From Asaia bogorensis NBRC 16594 (GTDB taxonomy: Bacteria > Pseudomonadota > Alphaproteobacteria > Acetobacterales > Acetobacteraceae), in assembly GCF_001547995.1 (NCBI RefSeq), contig NZ_AP014690.1, positions 711,501-775,500 of the forward strand: a stretch of 64,000 bases of DNA. The letters are read 5' to 3'. The notes beneath the pieces are model-generated. The model was not told the origin of the DNA, searched no databases, and saw nothing but the letters and a program-made list of their open reading frames with translations. Numbering within the stretch: the stretch's first letter is position 1; the number at the start of each line of letters is the position of its first letter. Of the stretch, positions 17,164 through 24,868 are shown piece by piece. The translations under genes were made by a program, and so were the position numbers.

Positions 17164-17726
17164 GCGTCGAACGCGATCTCGTCGCTGCGTGTGACCTGGC
17201 ACAGGCGCGGAAAGACATGGGTTACCGCCATGCTGTGCAGATCGGCATTGAGCGAGGTGCAGGCATCCTCGGGCACGACCACATCATAGTCGAGTTCCCA
17301 GGCGTGACGCAGGGTCGATTCCACGCCAAAATTCGTGGCGATACCGGCCAGAATGATCGTCCGGATGCCCCGGCGGCGGAGTTGCAGATCCAGATCGGTT
17401 CCTGTGAAGGCGCCCCATTGCTTCTTGAGCACGACAAGATCATCGGGCTGCTGGAGGTCCGGGGCAAAGTCGCTCCAGTCTGCGGGTAGGGGGCTGGAGG
17501 AGGCGAGAGGCTTATCCACGTTTTGGGGCGGCGCATCGGCAAAATCCGGGGCGAAGCCGACATGCACCAGAATGACCGGGGCACCGGCCTGACGGGCCTG
17601 CTCCGCAAGTTTCATGTTGCGCGACAGAACCTCTTGGCCCGTATGGGGGGTGACGGGCATACTTAATATGCCTTTCTGAAGATCGATCAGCACGAGCGCC
17701 GTTGTCTTGGGATCGAGAGCAAGCAT
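17160..17726 (-). CDS. Isochorismatase-like hydrolase without the usual nucleophilic Cys
   Basis: A 188-residue isochorismatase-fold protein. Asp in ALVLIDLQKG and Lys in VVLKKQWGAF are two residues of the usual catalytic triad. The expected Cys position reads Gly in GIATNFGVEST, as in true isochorismatases (EntB, PhzD) and unlike the cysteine hydrolases of the family. The ATG at 17726 is chosen over 17756 because AAGGG lies about 10 bases upstream and the longer form would overlap the TetR start region. It is first in an operon with the AbrB-type permease and is divergent from a TetR gene only 17 bp away. Confidence 0.88.
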   Translation of the reverse strand: MLALDPKTTALVLIDLQKGILSMPVTPHTGQEVLSRNMKLAEQARQAGAPVILVHVGFAPDFADAPPQNVDKPLASSSPLPADWSDFAPDLQQPDDLVVLKKQWGAFTGTDLDLQLRRRGIRTIILAGIATNFGVESTLRHAWELDYDVVVPEDACTSLNADLHSMAVTHVFPRLCQVTRSDEIAFDA

Positions 17727-17743
17727 GGGAGAACCCTTCTCTG

Positions 17744-18361
17744 ATGGAAACGTCACCCGCTACTTATGCGAGGGAATCCTCGCATAAGTCAAACGCAATT
17801 GCGCCCAAGAGGCAGCGCGGGCGCGAGAGAGTGGCGCGTATCCTTGATGCTGCCGGGGCGGTTTTTGCCGAAAAAGGGGTCGATGGGACGACCATGACCG
17901 AGATCGCCGCGCGCTCGGGCACGGCCATCGGGTCGCTCTACCGGTTCTTTCCCACCAAGGAGAGTATTGCCGCGACGCTTCTTGAGCGGTTCATCCATGA
18001 CCGCCTTGCCGTGCTCGACCGGCTTGGCGAGACCGTCCGGCCCGGAGCGGGGGAAGAACTGGCCCGTGCGCTGCTCGATGTCTGGCTGGATAAGCGCGAA
18101 GAGCGCGATTACACGACACTGCTTCTGGCAGCCCGACCCGACGCCGAGCACCACACGGCGCAGTGGCGTGCCCAGTTCCAGGGCCGCGTGGTGCGTATTC
18201 TGGAGAAGGCAGAACCCGAAGCGCAAGCCAGCGCCCCTGCACGTGGTGTCGTGCTGCTGCACCTCCTCAAACTCGCCCCTCAACTGGTCAGGAGCGAGGC
18301 CGACAAGGATGTCAGGATGGAAATGGAAAAGCTCGTTCTGGGGCTTGTGAACGCGGCTTGA
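17744..18361 (+). CDS. TetR-family transcriptional regulator
   Basis: A 205-residue TetR regulator. The helix-turn-helix is clear: RVARILDAAGAVFAEKGVDG, then TTMTEIAARSGTAIGSLYRF and FPTKESIAATLL. The C-terminal ligand domain is helical. The ATG at 17744 gives an unusually long polar leader before the DNA-binding domain, and a 28-bp perfect palindrome falls inside that leader's coding sequence. No in-frame ATG, GTG or TTG exists between the palindrome and helix 1. It very probably represses the divergent isochorismatase/AbrB operon and itself. Confidence 0.9.
   Translation: METSPATYARESSHKSNAIAPKRQRGRERVARILDAAGAVFAEKGVDGTTMTEIAARSGTAIGSLYRFFPTKESIAATLLERFIHDRLAVLDRLGETVRPGAGEELARALLDVWLDKREERDYTTLLLAARPDAEHHTAQWRAQFQGRVVRILEKAEPEAQASAPARGVVLLHLLKLAPQLVRSEADKDVRMEMEKLVLGLVNAA
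17762..17789. promoter_or_regulatory. 28-bp perfect palindrome, probable TetR operator
   Basis: ACTTATGCGAGG (17762-17773) and CCTCGCATAAGT (17778-17789) are perfect 12-bp inverted repeats around GAAT. The site lies 36-63 bp upstream of the divergent hydrolase start and within codons 7-16 of the TetR gene. Size and symmetry fit a TetR dimer or double-dimer operator. Confidence 0.75.
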
Positions 18362-18408
18362 AGGACAAGCCGGGTTTGCCGCCGTGCCGGCCAAAACGAC
18401 TGGGAAAC

Positions 18409-18435
18409 AAAAGGACGCCGCGAGGGCGCCCTTTT
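18409..18435. terminator. Hairpin terminator between tetR and sspB (convergent)
   Basis: AAAAGG-A-CGCC pairs with GGCG-C-CCTTTT, with one mismatch. The flanking A and T runs make it usable from both strands. It lies between two genes that converge. Confidence 0.65.
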
Positions 18436-18468
18436 GGGGGTGGTGTCGTCAGAGTGCGGTAGCCGCGT

Positions 18469-18993
18469 TCAGTGAGGGCGCTTGCGGAAGGCGTCGAGAC
18501 TGACAACCTGGCCATCCTCGCTGGCCGCCCGATGGGTGGCTTCGGCCTCCTCGGGCTCGGCCTCGGGTTCTTCGGTTTCAGCGGCCATTTCGCCCGGTGC
18601 AACCGTGAAGCGCAGGGCCATACGGATATGCGGGTCGGCGAAGGCCGTGATGGCGGCGAACGGAATGACCAGAACGCTGCCGATCCCCCCGAAGGAGAGG
18701 CCGACGGATACCGTCATGGCATCGCGATCTACCTTGAGATCCCAGAACTGGTGTTGCAGCACGATTGTCATGTCATGCGGGTATTGAGCACGCAGACGAT
18801 CGGGAATGATGACGCCCGGATAATCGGTCAGAAAGGTGAGATAGAAATGATGCTCGCCCGGCAGCCCTTCGGCGCCCGCGTAATCGAGAGCACGCAGCAT
18901 GACTTCGCGATAGGCGTCTTCAACCCACTCATCGTAAGGCAGCAGGCTTTCTGGCAGTTCGTGATCCATGCCGTCACCCTGATCATCATTCAT
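18469..18993 (-). CDS. sspB: SspB-family ClpXP adaptor (alphaproteobacterial type)
   Basis: SspB tethers ssrA-tagged proteins to ClpX and so speeds their degradation. The 174-residue protein has the conserved core LPYDEWVEDAYREVMLRALD, GLPGEHHFYLTFLTDYPGV and MTIVLQHQFWDLKV, an acidic flexible linker, and the C-terminal ClpX-binding tail VVSLDAFRKRP. The true start may be Met9 (MDHELPESLLPYDEW). It lies next to the tmRNA gene whose tag it would recognise, a pleasing functional neighbourhood in this window. Confidence 0.93.
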   Translation of the reverse strand: MNDDQGDGMDHELPESLLPYDEWVEDAYREVMLRALDYAGAEGLPGEHHFYLTFLTDYPGVIIPDRLRAQYPHDMTIVLQHQFWDLKVDRDAMTVSVGLSFGGIGSVLVIPFAAITAFADPHIRMALRFTVAPGEMAAETEEPEAEPEEAEATHRAASEDGQVVSLDAFRKRPH

Positions 18994-19164
18994 TCTGGAA
19001 GATCCATCTTGCGAAAACTGATCACGCAGGGATGCGACGTTTCATGCGGGATGGCAAGGCCTTGCGGGGAGACGTGGTATTTCACCCATGCTCAGGCTGA
19101 ACCCGCCCCGACTGCATGGTGTGGCCCTGTCGCATCATAGGACGCTTCCTGCGGGAGCGCGCGA

Positions 19165-19537
19165 CACCCGAAAGCCCGAACGACGACAGCTCAGGCAAAG
19201 CTGGCCTCGGGATTTGCCGTGTGGAATTCATATTGGTTTGAAAAGTGGGAGGGCTTCTGTTGCCCGGTGCCCTCCCGAACCGCGCTTATCGCTTATGCAG
19301 CGACAGCGAGCACCTTTGTGTTATCATTGGCACTTGTGATTTAGCCCGATAACGGCGGTACAATGCCGGGCAAAAGATAAGTCTTTACCACGCACGTCGA
19401 GCCTGTTTCGTCCCCTAACTTTCCGTCGGGCAAAGCCCTCGGGAAGGAATGGTGGAGACGCCGGGCACTGCCCCCGGGTCCGTAACGATTATTCCACTTA
19501 CCGTTTATCGCCATAGCCAAGGGCAAGCCCTCCGGCA
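19165..19537 (-). ncRNA. ssrA: Transfer-messenger RNA, circularly permuted two-piece form
   Basis: The tag reading frame is at 19293-19331 on the minus strand and encodes ANDNTKVLAVAA followed by TAA, a typical alphaproteobacterial tag. The acceptor piece comes first: a T-arm-like GGGGGCAGTGCCCGG and the 3' end GGCGTCTCCACCA, whose CCA is at 19450-19452. After a spacer of about 34 nt the coding piece starts at 19415 with GGGGACGAAACAGGCTCGAC, whose GGGGACG pairs with CGTCTCC of the acceptor. This order (acceptor then coding) is the permuted arrangement of alphaproteobacteria, matured into two RNAs. The outer ends are approximate. It rescues stalled ribosomes. Confidence 0.93.
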
Positions 19538-19543
19538 CCGATG

Positions 19544-19572
19544 CATATAGGGTGTTGCTGTGCGCCCGGCAA
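19544..19572 (-). promoter_or_regulatory. Sigma70-type promoter of ssrA
   Basis: On the minus strand TTGCCG (19567-19572) and TATATG (19544-19549) are separated by exactly 17 bases. Transcription would then start near 19537, just before the acceptor piece. Confidence 0.6.
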
Positions 19573-19747
19573 GGGGTGGTTTGCCGCCGCATTCCGCGCG
19601 TCACACCAAGCCGGTTGAATCGTGATGAACCATGAGTGCCCGTTTCCTGATGGCGCCTGATATGTAGGGGTGTCGGAAGCGGACAAATTGTCTCGCAAGG
19701 CGAAGTGCTGGTGTCTAAGCCGGTATTCCTGTGGTAAGCCTCGGCCT

Positions 19748-20656
19748 ATGCCACTGACACCAGAACAACGCGCCGAGATCGACGCCTCCCGCCTTACGCC
19801 CTCTCAGACGAGCCGGCCGACCGTGCCTGCCCTAGAGGCGATTCTCTTCAATCCGATCGAGCTGCTCGACCATGGTTTCGTTCGTGTGGTCGATTACATG
19901 GGCGATGATGGCGCGGTGGTACAGGCTGCGCGCGTGTCCTATGGGCGCGGCACCAAGAAGGTGTCCGAGGATACCGGGTTGATCCGGTATCTGATGCGTC
20001 ATCGTCATTCGACGCCGTTCGAGATGTGCGAGATCAAGTTCCACGTGAAGCTGCCGGTATTCGTGGCGCGCCAGTGGATTCGCCATCGTATGGCGAACGT
20101 GAACGAATATTCGGCGCGTTATTCAATTCTCGACCGCGAGTTCTATCTGCCCGATCCCGAGCAGGTTTCGGCCCAGAGCGTTTCCAACCGTCAGGGTCGT
20201 GCCGAGGCGCTTTCGCCCGACAAGGCCGCCGAGGTGCTGGACCTGCTGCGTCAGGACGCCTCGCGCTGCTACGACAATTACGAGACGATGCTCGACCCCG
20301 AGGGCTATGGTCTGGCGCGTGAGCTTGCGCGCATGAACCTCACGCTCAACACCTACACGCAGTGGTACTGGAAGATCGACCTCCACAATCTGCTGCACTT
20401 CCTGAGCCTGCGTGCTGACAGCCACGCGCAGTATGAGATCCGGGTCTATGCCGAGGCGATGCTCGATATCCTGCGTGCCTGGGTGCCCATCACGGCATCG
20501 GCCTTCGAGGACTACCGACTGGGTGCGTTCACCTTCTCGGCAGGCATGATTGCCGTGCTGCAGCGCCAGCTGGCCGGTGAGACTGTGACACAGGCCGATT
20601 CAGGGCTGAGCAAGCGCGAATGGGACGAAATGCAGGCCGTTCTGGTGAAGGGCTGA
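19748..20656 (+). CDS. thyX: Flavin-dependent thymidylate synthase
   Basis: ThyX makes dTMP from dUMP using FAD, NADPH and methylene-tetrahydrofolate. The 302-residue protein carries the signature [11 protein letters not shown] (RHRx7S), a preceding [10 protein letters not shown] segment and the C-terminal region [23 protein letters not shown] 19748 is chosen; the longer frame from 19670 lacks family similarity and overlaps only non-coding DNA after ssrA. No thyA is seen in the window. A small membrane-protein gene follows after 4 bp. Confidence 0.95.
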   Translation: MPLTPEQRAEIDASRLTPSQTSRPTVPALEAILFNPIELLDHGFVRVVDYMGDDGAVVQAARVSYGRGTKKVSEDTGLIRYLMRHRHSTPFEMCEIKFHVKLPVFVARQWIRHRMANVNEYSARYSILDREFYLPDPEQVSAQSVSNRQGRAEALSPDKAAEVLDLLRQDASRCYDNYETMLDPEGYGLARELARMNLTLNTYTQWYWKIDLHNLLHFLSLRADSHAQYEIRVYAEAMLDILRAWVPITASAFEDYRLGAFTFSAGMIAVLQRQLAGETVTQADSGLSKREWDEMQAVLVKG

Positions 20657-20660
20657 CCCG

Positions 20661-20906
20661 GTGAATGATCTGCATCGCATCATGAAGGACGGGGTGCCTG
20701 ACCCCGATCCGCCGCGCAAACTCCCCTCGATCATGCCCTGGGCAATCGTTGCGCTTGTTCTGGTGCTGATCTCGCTTGGCATTAGGCTGTTCTGGCCCAT
20801 TCCCGCCGCTGAGAAACTGCCGCTCTGCGATCCTTCTGCAAAGGCGCAGACGGCTTGTGTGCGTACCAATCCCGTACCGGCGCCAGCGGGTAGCCCGACG
20901 CACTGA
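20661..20906 (+). CDS. Small single-pass membrane protein downstream of thyX
   Basis: An 81-residue protein with GTG at 20661 (or ATG at 20682), 4 bp after the thyX stop. It has a Pro-rich cytoplasmic start (VPDPDPPRKLPS), one membrane helix (about 26-45) and a short periplasmic tail with two Cys (LCDPSAKAQTACVRT) that could form a disulfide. I recognise no family. Spacing implies co-transcription with thyX. Confidence 0.55.
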   Translation: MNDLHRIMKDGVPDPDPPRKLPSIMPWAIVALVLVLISLGIRLFWPIPAAEKLPLCDPSAKAQTACVRTNPVPAPAGSPTH

Positions 20907-21009
20907 GTTTATTCCGGCCACCGGGCTACGCGCCTGCCGATGGCTGGACAATCTCATGATCCCTGCGCGGAATGAACGTCCCACTCTGACTGCGTCGGCA
21001 CGGCGTCAA

Positions 21010-21396
21010 TCAGGAATTGAGCCCCATCCAGCCGGGATGACGATGCTCGATCCAGGCGAGAAGTCTGCCGCTCCATCGACGCAGAAGAGGGATATCTTCC
21101 GCCAGCAGAAAAAAGCCCAGAGGCAACATCCAGACGCCAAGGACGGGCAGGAAAGCCAGGCAGCCACCGACCATGAAGAGAAGCCCCGCCGGTATACGGA
21201 TCCAGATCCGGGACGGCGCGAGCAGCCAGCGCACGGTTTTGGCGAGGCGTGCGGGTAACCGGTCGATCAGCAGCCCGAGCCGACGTTGCCGCTCGGCTTC
21301 ATCGCGCTCGGCCTTGCTCTTCTGGCCTTCAGAATGAACGGTGTCATGGGCGGAGGCTGGGTTCGTGGAAGCAGGGTCTCTGGTCATGGTTTTCAT
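21010..21396 (-). CDS. Conserved small membrane protein (PGPGW-like)
   Basis: A 128-residue protein with a charged N-terminal half, then a hydrophobic hairpin. The stretch WIRIPAGLLFMVGGCLAFLP followed by VLGVWMLPLGFFLLAEDIPL is characteristic of a conserved but uncharacterised bacterial inner-membrane family. The end, WIEHRHPGW, is also typical. It is convergent with the small thyX-linked gene and has no informative partner. Confidence 0.75.
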   Translation of the reverse strand: MKTMTRDPASTNPASAHDTVHSEGQKSKAERDEAERQRRLGLLIDRLPARLAKTVRWLLAPSRIWIRIPAGLLFMVGGCLAFLPVLGVWMLPLGFFLLAEDIPLLRRWSGRLLAWIEHRHPGWMGLNS

Positions 21397-21565
21397 TACT
21401 GCTCAAGGGTGGCGTGCGACGATCCCCCTATGTGACGCTGTCGGAAAAGTGAGGGATTCCGCAGAGGGTCTGACCGAAACCCCGAAGCCTGCTGCTGGTT
21501 CTGCATCCAAACCGGAAAACAATACCGGGGATGAACAAGAAGGCTCGATAAGGAGGCAAAATCCC

Positions 21566-21778
21566 ATGATGTATCCGACACTGGACAGCCTGTACGAGGC
21601 AATCAAGACGGGCGCGGTTGGCCTGACATCCTCGCTTCCCACCTATGGCGGCGAGGAGCCCCGAAACGCCCCTGAAATCTGGTCCTGGGACGCTGATCGC
21701 TACATGGTGGGAAGCTGCGCCGCTGATCTCTCGCTCATCCCCCGTGATGAATGGCGCGGCGTCACGACGGAGCGCTGA
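21566..21778 (+). CDS. Small uncharacterised protein with a strong ribosome binding site
   Basis: A 70-residue protein. The start at 21566 is well supported by AAGGAGG ending 9 bases upstream. The sequence is soluble and tryptophan-rich in the middle (APEIWSWDADRYMVGSC) and ends in a basic DEWRGVTTER tail. A longer in-frame extension to 21341 is unlikely given this site. I recognise no family. The first part (YPTLDSLYEAIKTGAVG) looks helical. Confidence 0.5.
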   Translation: MMYPTLDSLYEAIKTGAVGLTSSLPTYGGEEPRNAPEIWSWDADRYMVGSCAADLSLIPRDEWRGVTTER

Positions 21779-21982
21779 ACCGCTGAGTGAGCCTCCCGGC
21801 TTCTCGGCTCAGACTGATCGGGAAGCAGTGGTTCGTTGTCGAGGCAGATGCGAAGGTCAGGCCTCATACTTCAGATCCCAGAACCCGAACCTCAGCGTAA
21901 GGAGGCGGATGGTTTCGCCGCGTCATGAAGATGGACAGGGCGTTGAAGCTCCTGATGTCGTCGGTCAGGGCAGGGGCTTTGC

Positions 21983-22228
21983 TTAGGAGGTATCAAATCT
22001 CTCTGGGTTTCTCCCGCCCGAGATGAGGCTTTCCAGCTGCTCTGCTTTGGCTTCGCGGCTTGCTGCCATACGTTCTAGGAGATCAGACATTGCTGCACGC
22101 CTGTTCTTGAGCCCGGTCCAGTTCACGAGATCACGAGGGGGGGCCGCCGCCGCCCCATTCGACCCGTTACCTGATACGATAGTAAGGGGCTTAAGTCTCT
22201 GCGTTGTATGAGGGAGTGTCAGGGCCAT
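21983..22228 (-). CDS. Possible small hypothetical protein
   Basis: An 81-residue frame from ATG 22228, with GGAGAG about 12 bases upstream. The first 40 residues are low-complexity (Ser, Gly, Ala, Pro); the rest is a charged helix (SDLLERMAASREAKAEQLES). No family is recognised. The neighbouring stretches 21779-21982 and 22259-22395 hold nothing that I can name. Confidence 0.3.
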   Translation of the reverse strand: MALTLPHTTQRLKPLTIVSGNGSNGAAAAPPRDLVNWTGLKNRRAAMSDLLERMAASREAKAEQLESLISGGRNPERFDTS

Positions 22229-22395
22229 CGGGTTAGCATCTCTCCAAGGGCACTGCACGGCACCGGACGATTCCGCCGATGGTGCTGTGCCAGCCGATCA
22301 ACCATAAGCCCGACATAATTTGTGCTATGAGATGAGTGCCCGGACGGCATGTCGGGGCGTGGTGTGGCAACAGGTTCCGAGGGGTGGTGTCGATC

Positions 22396-23025
22396 TTGTC
22401 GTCCAGAAAATCGGTGAGGCGTCTTGGCCTCGCAGGCGGTTGCCTCGTGCCCTTGGGCCTCGCTGCCTGTACGCCCGCGCCGCCCGCTCATCCTGATGAT
22501 ATCTGCTCGGTCTTTCACGAAAAGCGGGGCTGGTATCATGCGGCGCTGCGTCAGGAGAAGAAATGGAATGTGCCATTCTCCGTTCCGATGGCGATCATGT
22601 ATCAGGAATCCGGGTACCACAGTAACCTGCATACGAAGCGCACCTACATTCTGTGGTTCATCCCCTGGGGCTACGTCACCACGGCTTACGGGTACCCGCA
22701 GGCCAAGACGGATATCTGGCAGGACTATCAGAAGGCGACCGATACCAGCGCCAGTCGTGAGAATTTCGCCGACTCGCTCGATTTCATCAACTGGTACATA
22801 ACCAACACCCGCAAGCAGAACCGCGTGCCCGTGACGGATGGGATGCGGCAATATCTGGCCTATCACGAGGGCTGGGGCGGGTACCGCAAGCGATCCTATG
22901 CCAGCAAGGGGTGGCTCATGACCGTCGCGCGCAAGGTAGGTGCACGGGCCAACGTCTATGCCGCGCAATATGCCAGCTGTGAGAACGACCTCAAGGACAA
23001 GGGATTCTGGAGCTGGCTTTTCTAG
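22396..23025 (+). CDS. Lipoprotein with SLT-type transglycosylase-like domain
   Basis: The TTG at 22396 is chosen because GAGGGG lies 11 bases upstream and it yields a good lipoprotein signal (basic start, hydrophobic core, lipobox LGLAAC with Cys25). The 209-residue precursor has the lysozyme-like pattern FSVPMAIMYQESGYHSN with the presumed catalytic Glu, then YGYPQAKTDIWQDYQ and YLAYHEGWGGY. It should be a membrane-anchored periplasmic enzyme that cuts peptidoglycan glycan strands. It is a single gene, convergent with oxyR. Confidence 0.8.
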   Translation: MSSRKSVRRLGLAGGCLVPLGLAACTPAPPAHPDDICSVFHEKRGWYHAALRQEKKWNVPFSVPMAIMYQESGYHSNLHTKRTYILWFIPWGYVTTAYGYPQAKTDIWQDYQKATDTSASRENFADSLDFINWYITNTRKQNRVPVTDGMRQYLAYHEGWGGYRKRSYASKGWLMTVARKVGARANVYAAQYASCENDLKDKGFWSWLF

Positions 23026-23073
23026 GCCGAGCCAAGGTCACCGAGAGTAACGACCTCATCGTGCTCGATGCCT

Positions 23074-23091
23074 TGCCGCCGGAAGGCGGCA
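23074..23091. terminator. Hairpin between the lipoprotein gene and oxyR (convergent)
   Basis: TGCCGCC and GGCGGCA arms form a perfect 7-bp stem with a GGAA tetraloop. No T-run follows. The position between convergent genes supports a terminator role. Confidence 0.45.
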
Positions 23092-23136
23092 GACCTTACA
23101 CTCTCCAAAACATATCATGCCGTTTCACGGACCGTC

Positions 23137-24084
23137 TCAGGCAGCGCCAATCTGACGGCAGCCTTCGGGGATATGATGGCTGAGGAAGGACGCAAATTCG
23201 CGAAAAGCCGGGCCACGCGGGTCTGAACTGCGCCAGACGAGACCGATCTGACGGCTGGCCGAGGGAAGCGCGCGCGTGACCACAAGTTCGTCCCATTCGG
23301 CACGGTTGCGCAGGGCAAGTTGCGGAATGAGCGAATAGCCCTCGCCGGCACCGATCATGTGCCAGAGCATTTCCAGACTGGTGGCAAGGCGCTGCTGGTC
23401 GCGCATGGGCATCATGCCGCAGACAGCCAGCGCCTGGTCGCGCAGACAATGGCCATCTTCGAGCAGTAGCAAGCCGTTCTCGCCATGATCACCCGCGAGA
23501 TCCTGCATGCCGAGTGTTTCGCGCTCTGCCAATGGGTGCGTGCGAGGGAACACGGCCAGAAAGGGCTCCTCAAACAGAGGCGCGGTCTCGAAGCTCTCTC
23601 CCGAAACGGGCAAGGCTGCAAAGACGAGATCGAGCTCGTTCTGGCGCAGGCGGGCCAGCATTGTGTTGGTCAGACTTTCGGTCAGCTGCAATTTCAGTTC
23701 CGGATAGGACCGACGCAACAGGGGCAGAAGGCTCGGCACATAATAAGGGCCCAGGGTTGCGATGACGCCAATGCGCAGCAATCCCTCCAGCGGACCTGTG
23801 CGGGCTCGGGCGGCCTCGATCATGGCGCGTGCAGACGCCAGAACTTCGCGGCCCATGGCGATGAGCCGGATACCATCGGGCGTAGGGGCTACATGGCGGC
23901 GTGAGCGCTCGAAAAGTGTGACATCGAGCAGCATTTCAAGCTTGCGGACCTGCTCCGACAATCCGGCCTGGCTGACACCGCATCGTTCGGCGGCACGCGA
24001 GAAATTGCGAAGATCATCGACAGCCACCACATACTCGATGTCACGCAGGGAAAGCCCGGAAAGAGGAATATAGGTCATGTTCAT
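23137..24084 (-). CDS. oxyR: OxyR hydrogen-peroxide sensing LysR regulator
   Basis: A LysR-type regulator of 315 residues from ATG 24084 (ATG 24078 also possible). The redox motif GHCLRDQALAVCG carries both cysteines that form the activating disulfide in E. coli OxyR (C199 and C208 equivalents). The N-terminal helix-turn-helix is NFSRAAERCGVSQAGLSEQV. It is divergent from ahpC-ahpF with 137 bp between starts, the expected arrangement for OxyR control of the peroxidase. Confidence 0.95.
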   Translation of the reverse strand: MNMTYIPLSGLSLRDIEYVVAVDDLRNFSRAAERCGVSQAGLSEQVRKLEMLLDVTLFERSRRHVAPTPDGIRLIAMGREVLASARAMIEAARARTGPLEGLLRIGVIATLGPYYVPSLLPLLRRSYPELKLQLTESLTNTMLARLRQNELDLVFAALPVSGESFETAPLFEEPFLAVFPRTHPLAERETLGMQDLAGDHGENGLLLLEDGHCLRDQALAVCGMMPMRDQQRLATSLEMLWHMIGAGEGYSLIPQLALRNRAEWDELVVTRALPSASRQIGLVWRSSDPRGPAFREFASFLSHHIPEGCRQIGAA

Positions 24085-24221
24085 AGATAGGACCAATGCG
24101 ACCGGTTTGTGAAAGCGGTTTTGCCTATATCTGCCATTGACAGAAACGATTTCCGGGGCGTTCGTGTTCGTGGGACAACGAGCCCGTCATCAAACAGAGA
24201 TGTGAAAAGGGAGCATATCGC
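24085..24221. promoter_or_regulatory. oxyR-ahpC divergent promoter region
   Basis: This short region must hold the OxyR site. ATAG repeats (24083-24090) and CTAT (24125-24128) are present, but their spacing does not fit the four-element OxyR pattern exactly. TTGACA at 24137-24142 could be the -35 box of ahpC, although no convincing -10 follows. Confidence 0.35.
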
Positions 24222-24785
24222 ATGCCACGCATCAATTCGACCGTGAAGCCTTTCGAGACCGACGCCTATCATGATGGCAAGTTCATCAAGGTGTCTGAAG
24301 CTGATGTGAAGGGGAAGTGGTCTGTCTTCTTCTTCTACCCCGCTGACTTCACCTTCGTCTGCCCGACCGAACTTGAAGACCTCGCCGAGAATTACGAGAC
24401 CTTCAAGCAGCTTGGCGTCGAGATCTACTCGGTCTCCACCGACAAGCACTTCACACACAAGGCATGGCACGACACGTCGCCGGCTATCGGCAAGATCAAG
24501 TATGTGATGCTGGCCGACCCGACGGGTACGATCAGCCGCAACTTCGATGTCATGATCGAGGAAGCCGGAATGGCCGATCGCGGCACGTTCCTGATCGATC
24601 CGGAAGGCAAGATCCAGTACATCGAGGTCACTTCGGGTGGCGTCGGTCGCTCGGCTGCCGAGCTGATCGAGAAGATCCGCGCAGCCCAGTATGTGGCGTC
24701 GCATCCGGGCGAAGTCTGCCCTGCGAAGTGGAAAGAGGGTGAAGCCACCCTGTCCCCGTCGCTCGACCTGATCGGCAAGATCTGA
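24222..24785 (+). CDS. ahpC: Alkyl hydroperoxide reductase peroxiredoxin subunit
   Basis: A typical 2-Cys peroxiredoxin of 187 residues that reduces peroxides in the cytoplasm. The peroxidatic Cys is in [20 protein letters not shown] (about residue 47) and the resolving Cys is in GEVCPAKW (about 166). It lies 83 bp before ahpF, which re-reduces it, and faces oxyR. Confidence 0.97.
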   Translation: MPRINSTVKPFETDAYHDGKFIKVSEADVKGKWSVFFFYPADFTFVCPTELEDLAENYETFKQLGVEIYSVSTDKHFTHKAWHDTSPAIGKIKYVMLADPTGTISRNFDVMIEEAGMADRGTFLIDPEGKIQYIEVTSGGVGRSAAELIEKIRAAQYVASHPGEVCPAKWKEGEATLSPSLDLIGKI

Positions 24786-24868
24786 GGTCGTCTGGCCCGG
24801 CTTTCATGCCGGGCCAACCCCGCCGGAATCATCCGGTGCAGTTTTTCGGAAAGAGCAGGATCAGCCTG

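Noticed and set aside
16255-17289. Long plus-strand frame opposite the AbrB permease
   Set aside because: It covers a clear membrane-protein gene; the protein is Gln/Arg/Gly-rich low complexity without motifs.
19341-19604. Open frame on the minus strand near 19.4 kb
   Set aside because: It overlaps the structured tmRNA, which explains the sequence better.
24083-24128. Canonical OxyR four-element site between oxyR and ahpC
   Set aside because: ATAG and CTAT elements are present but not at the required 7-base spacing.
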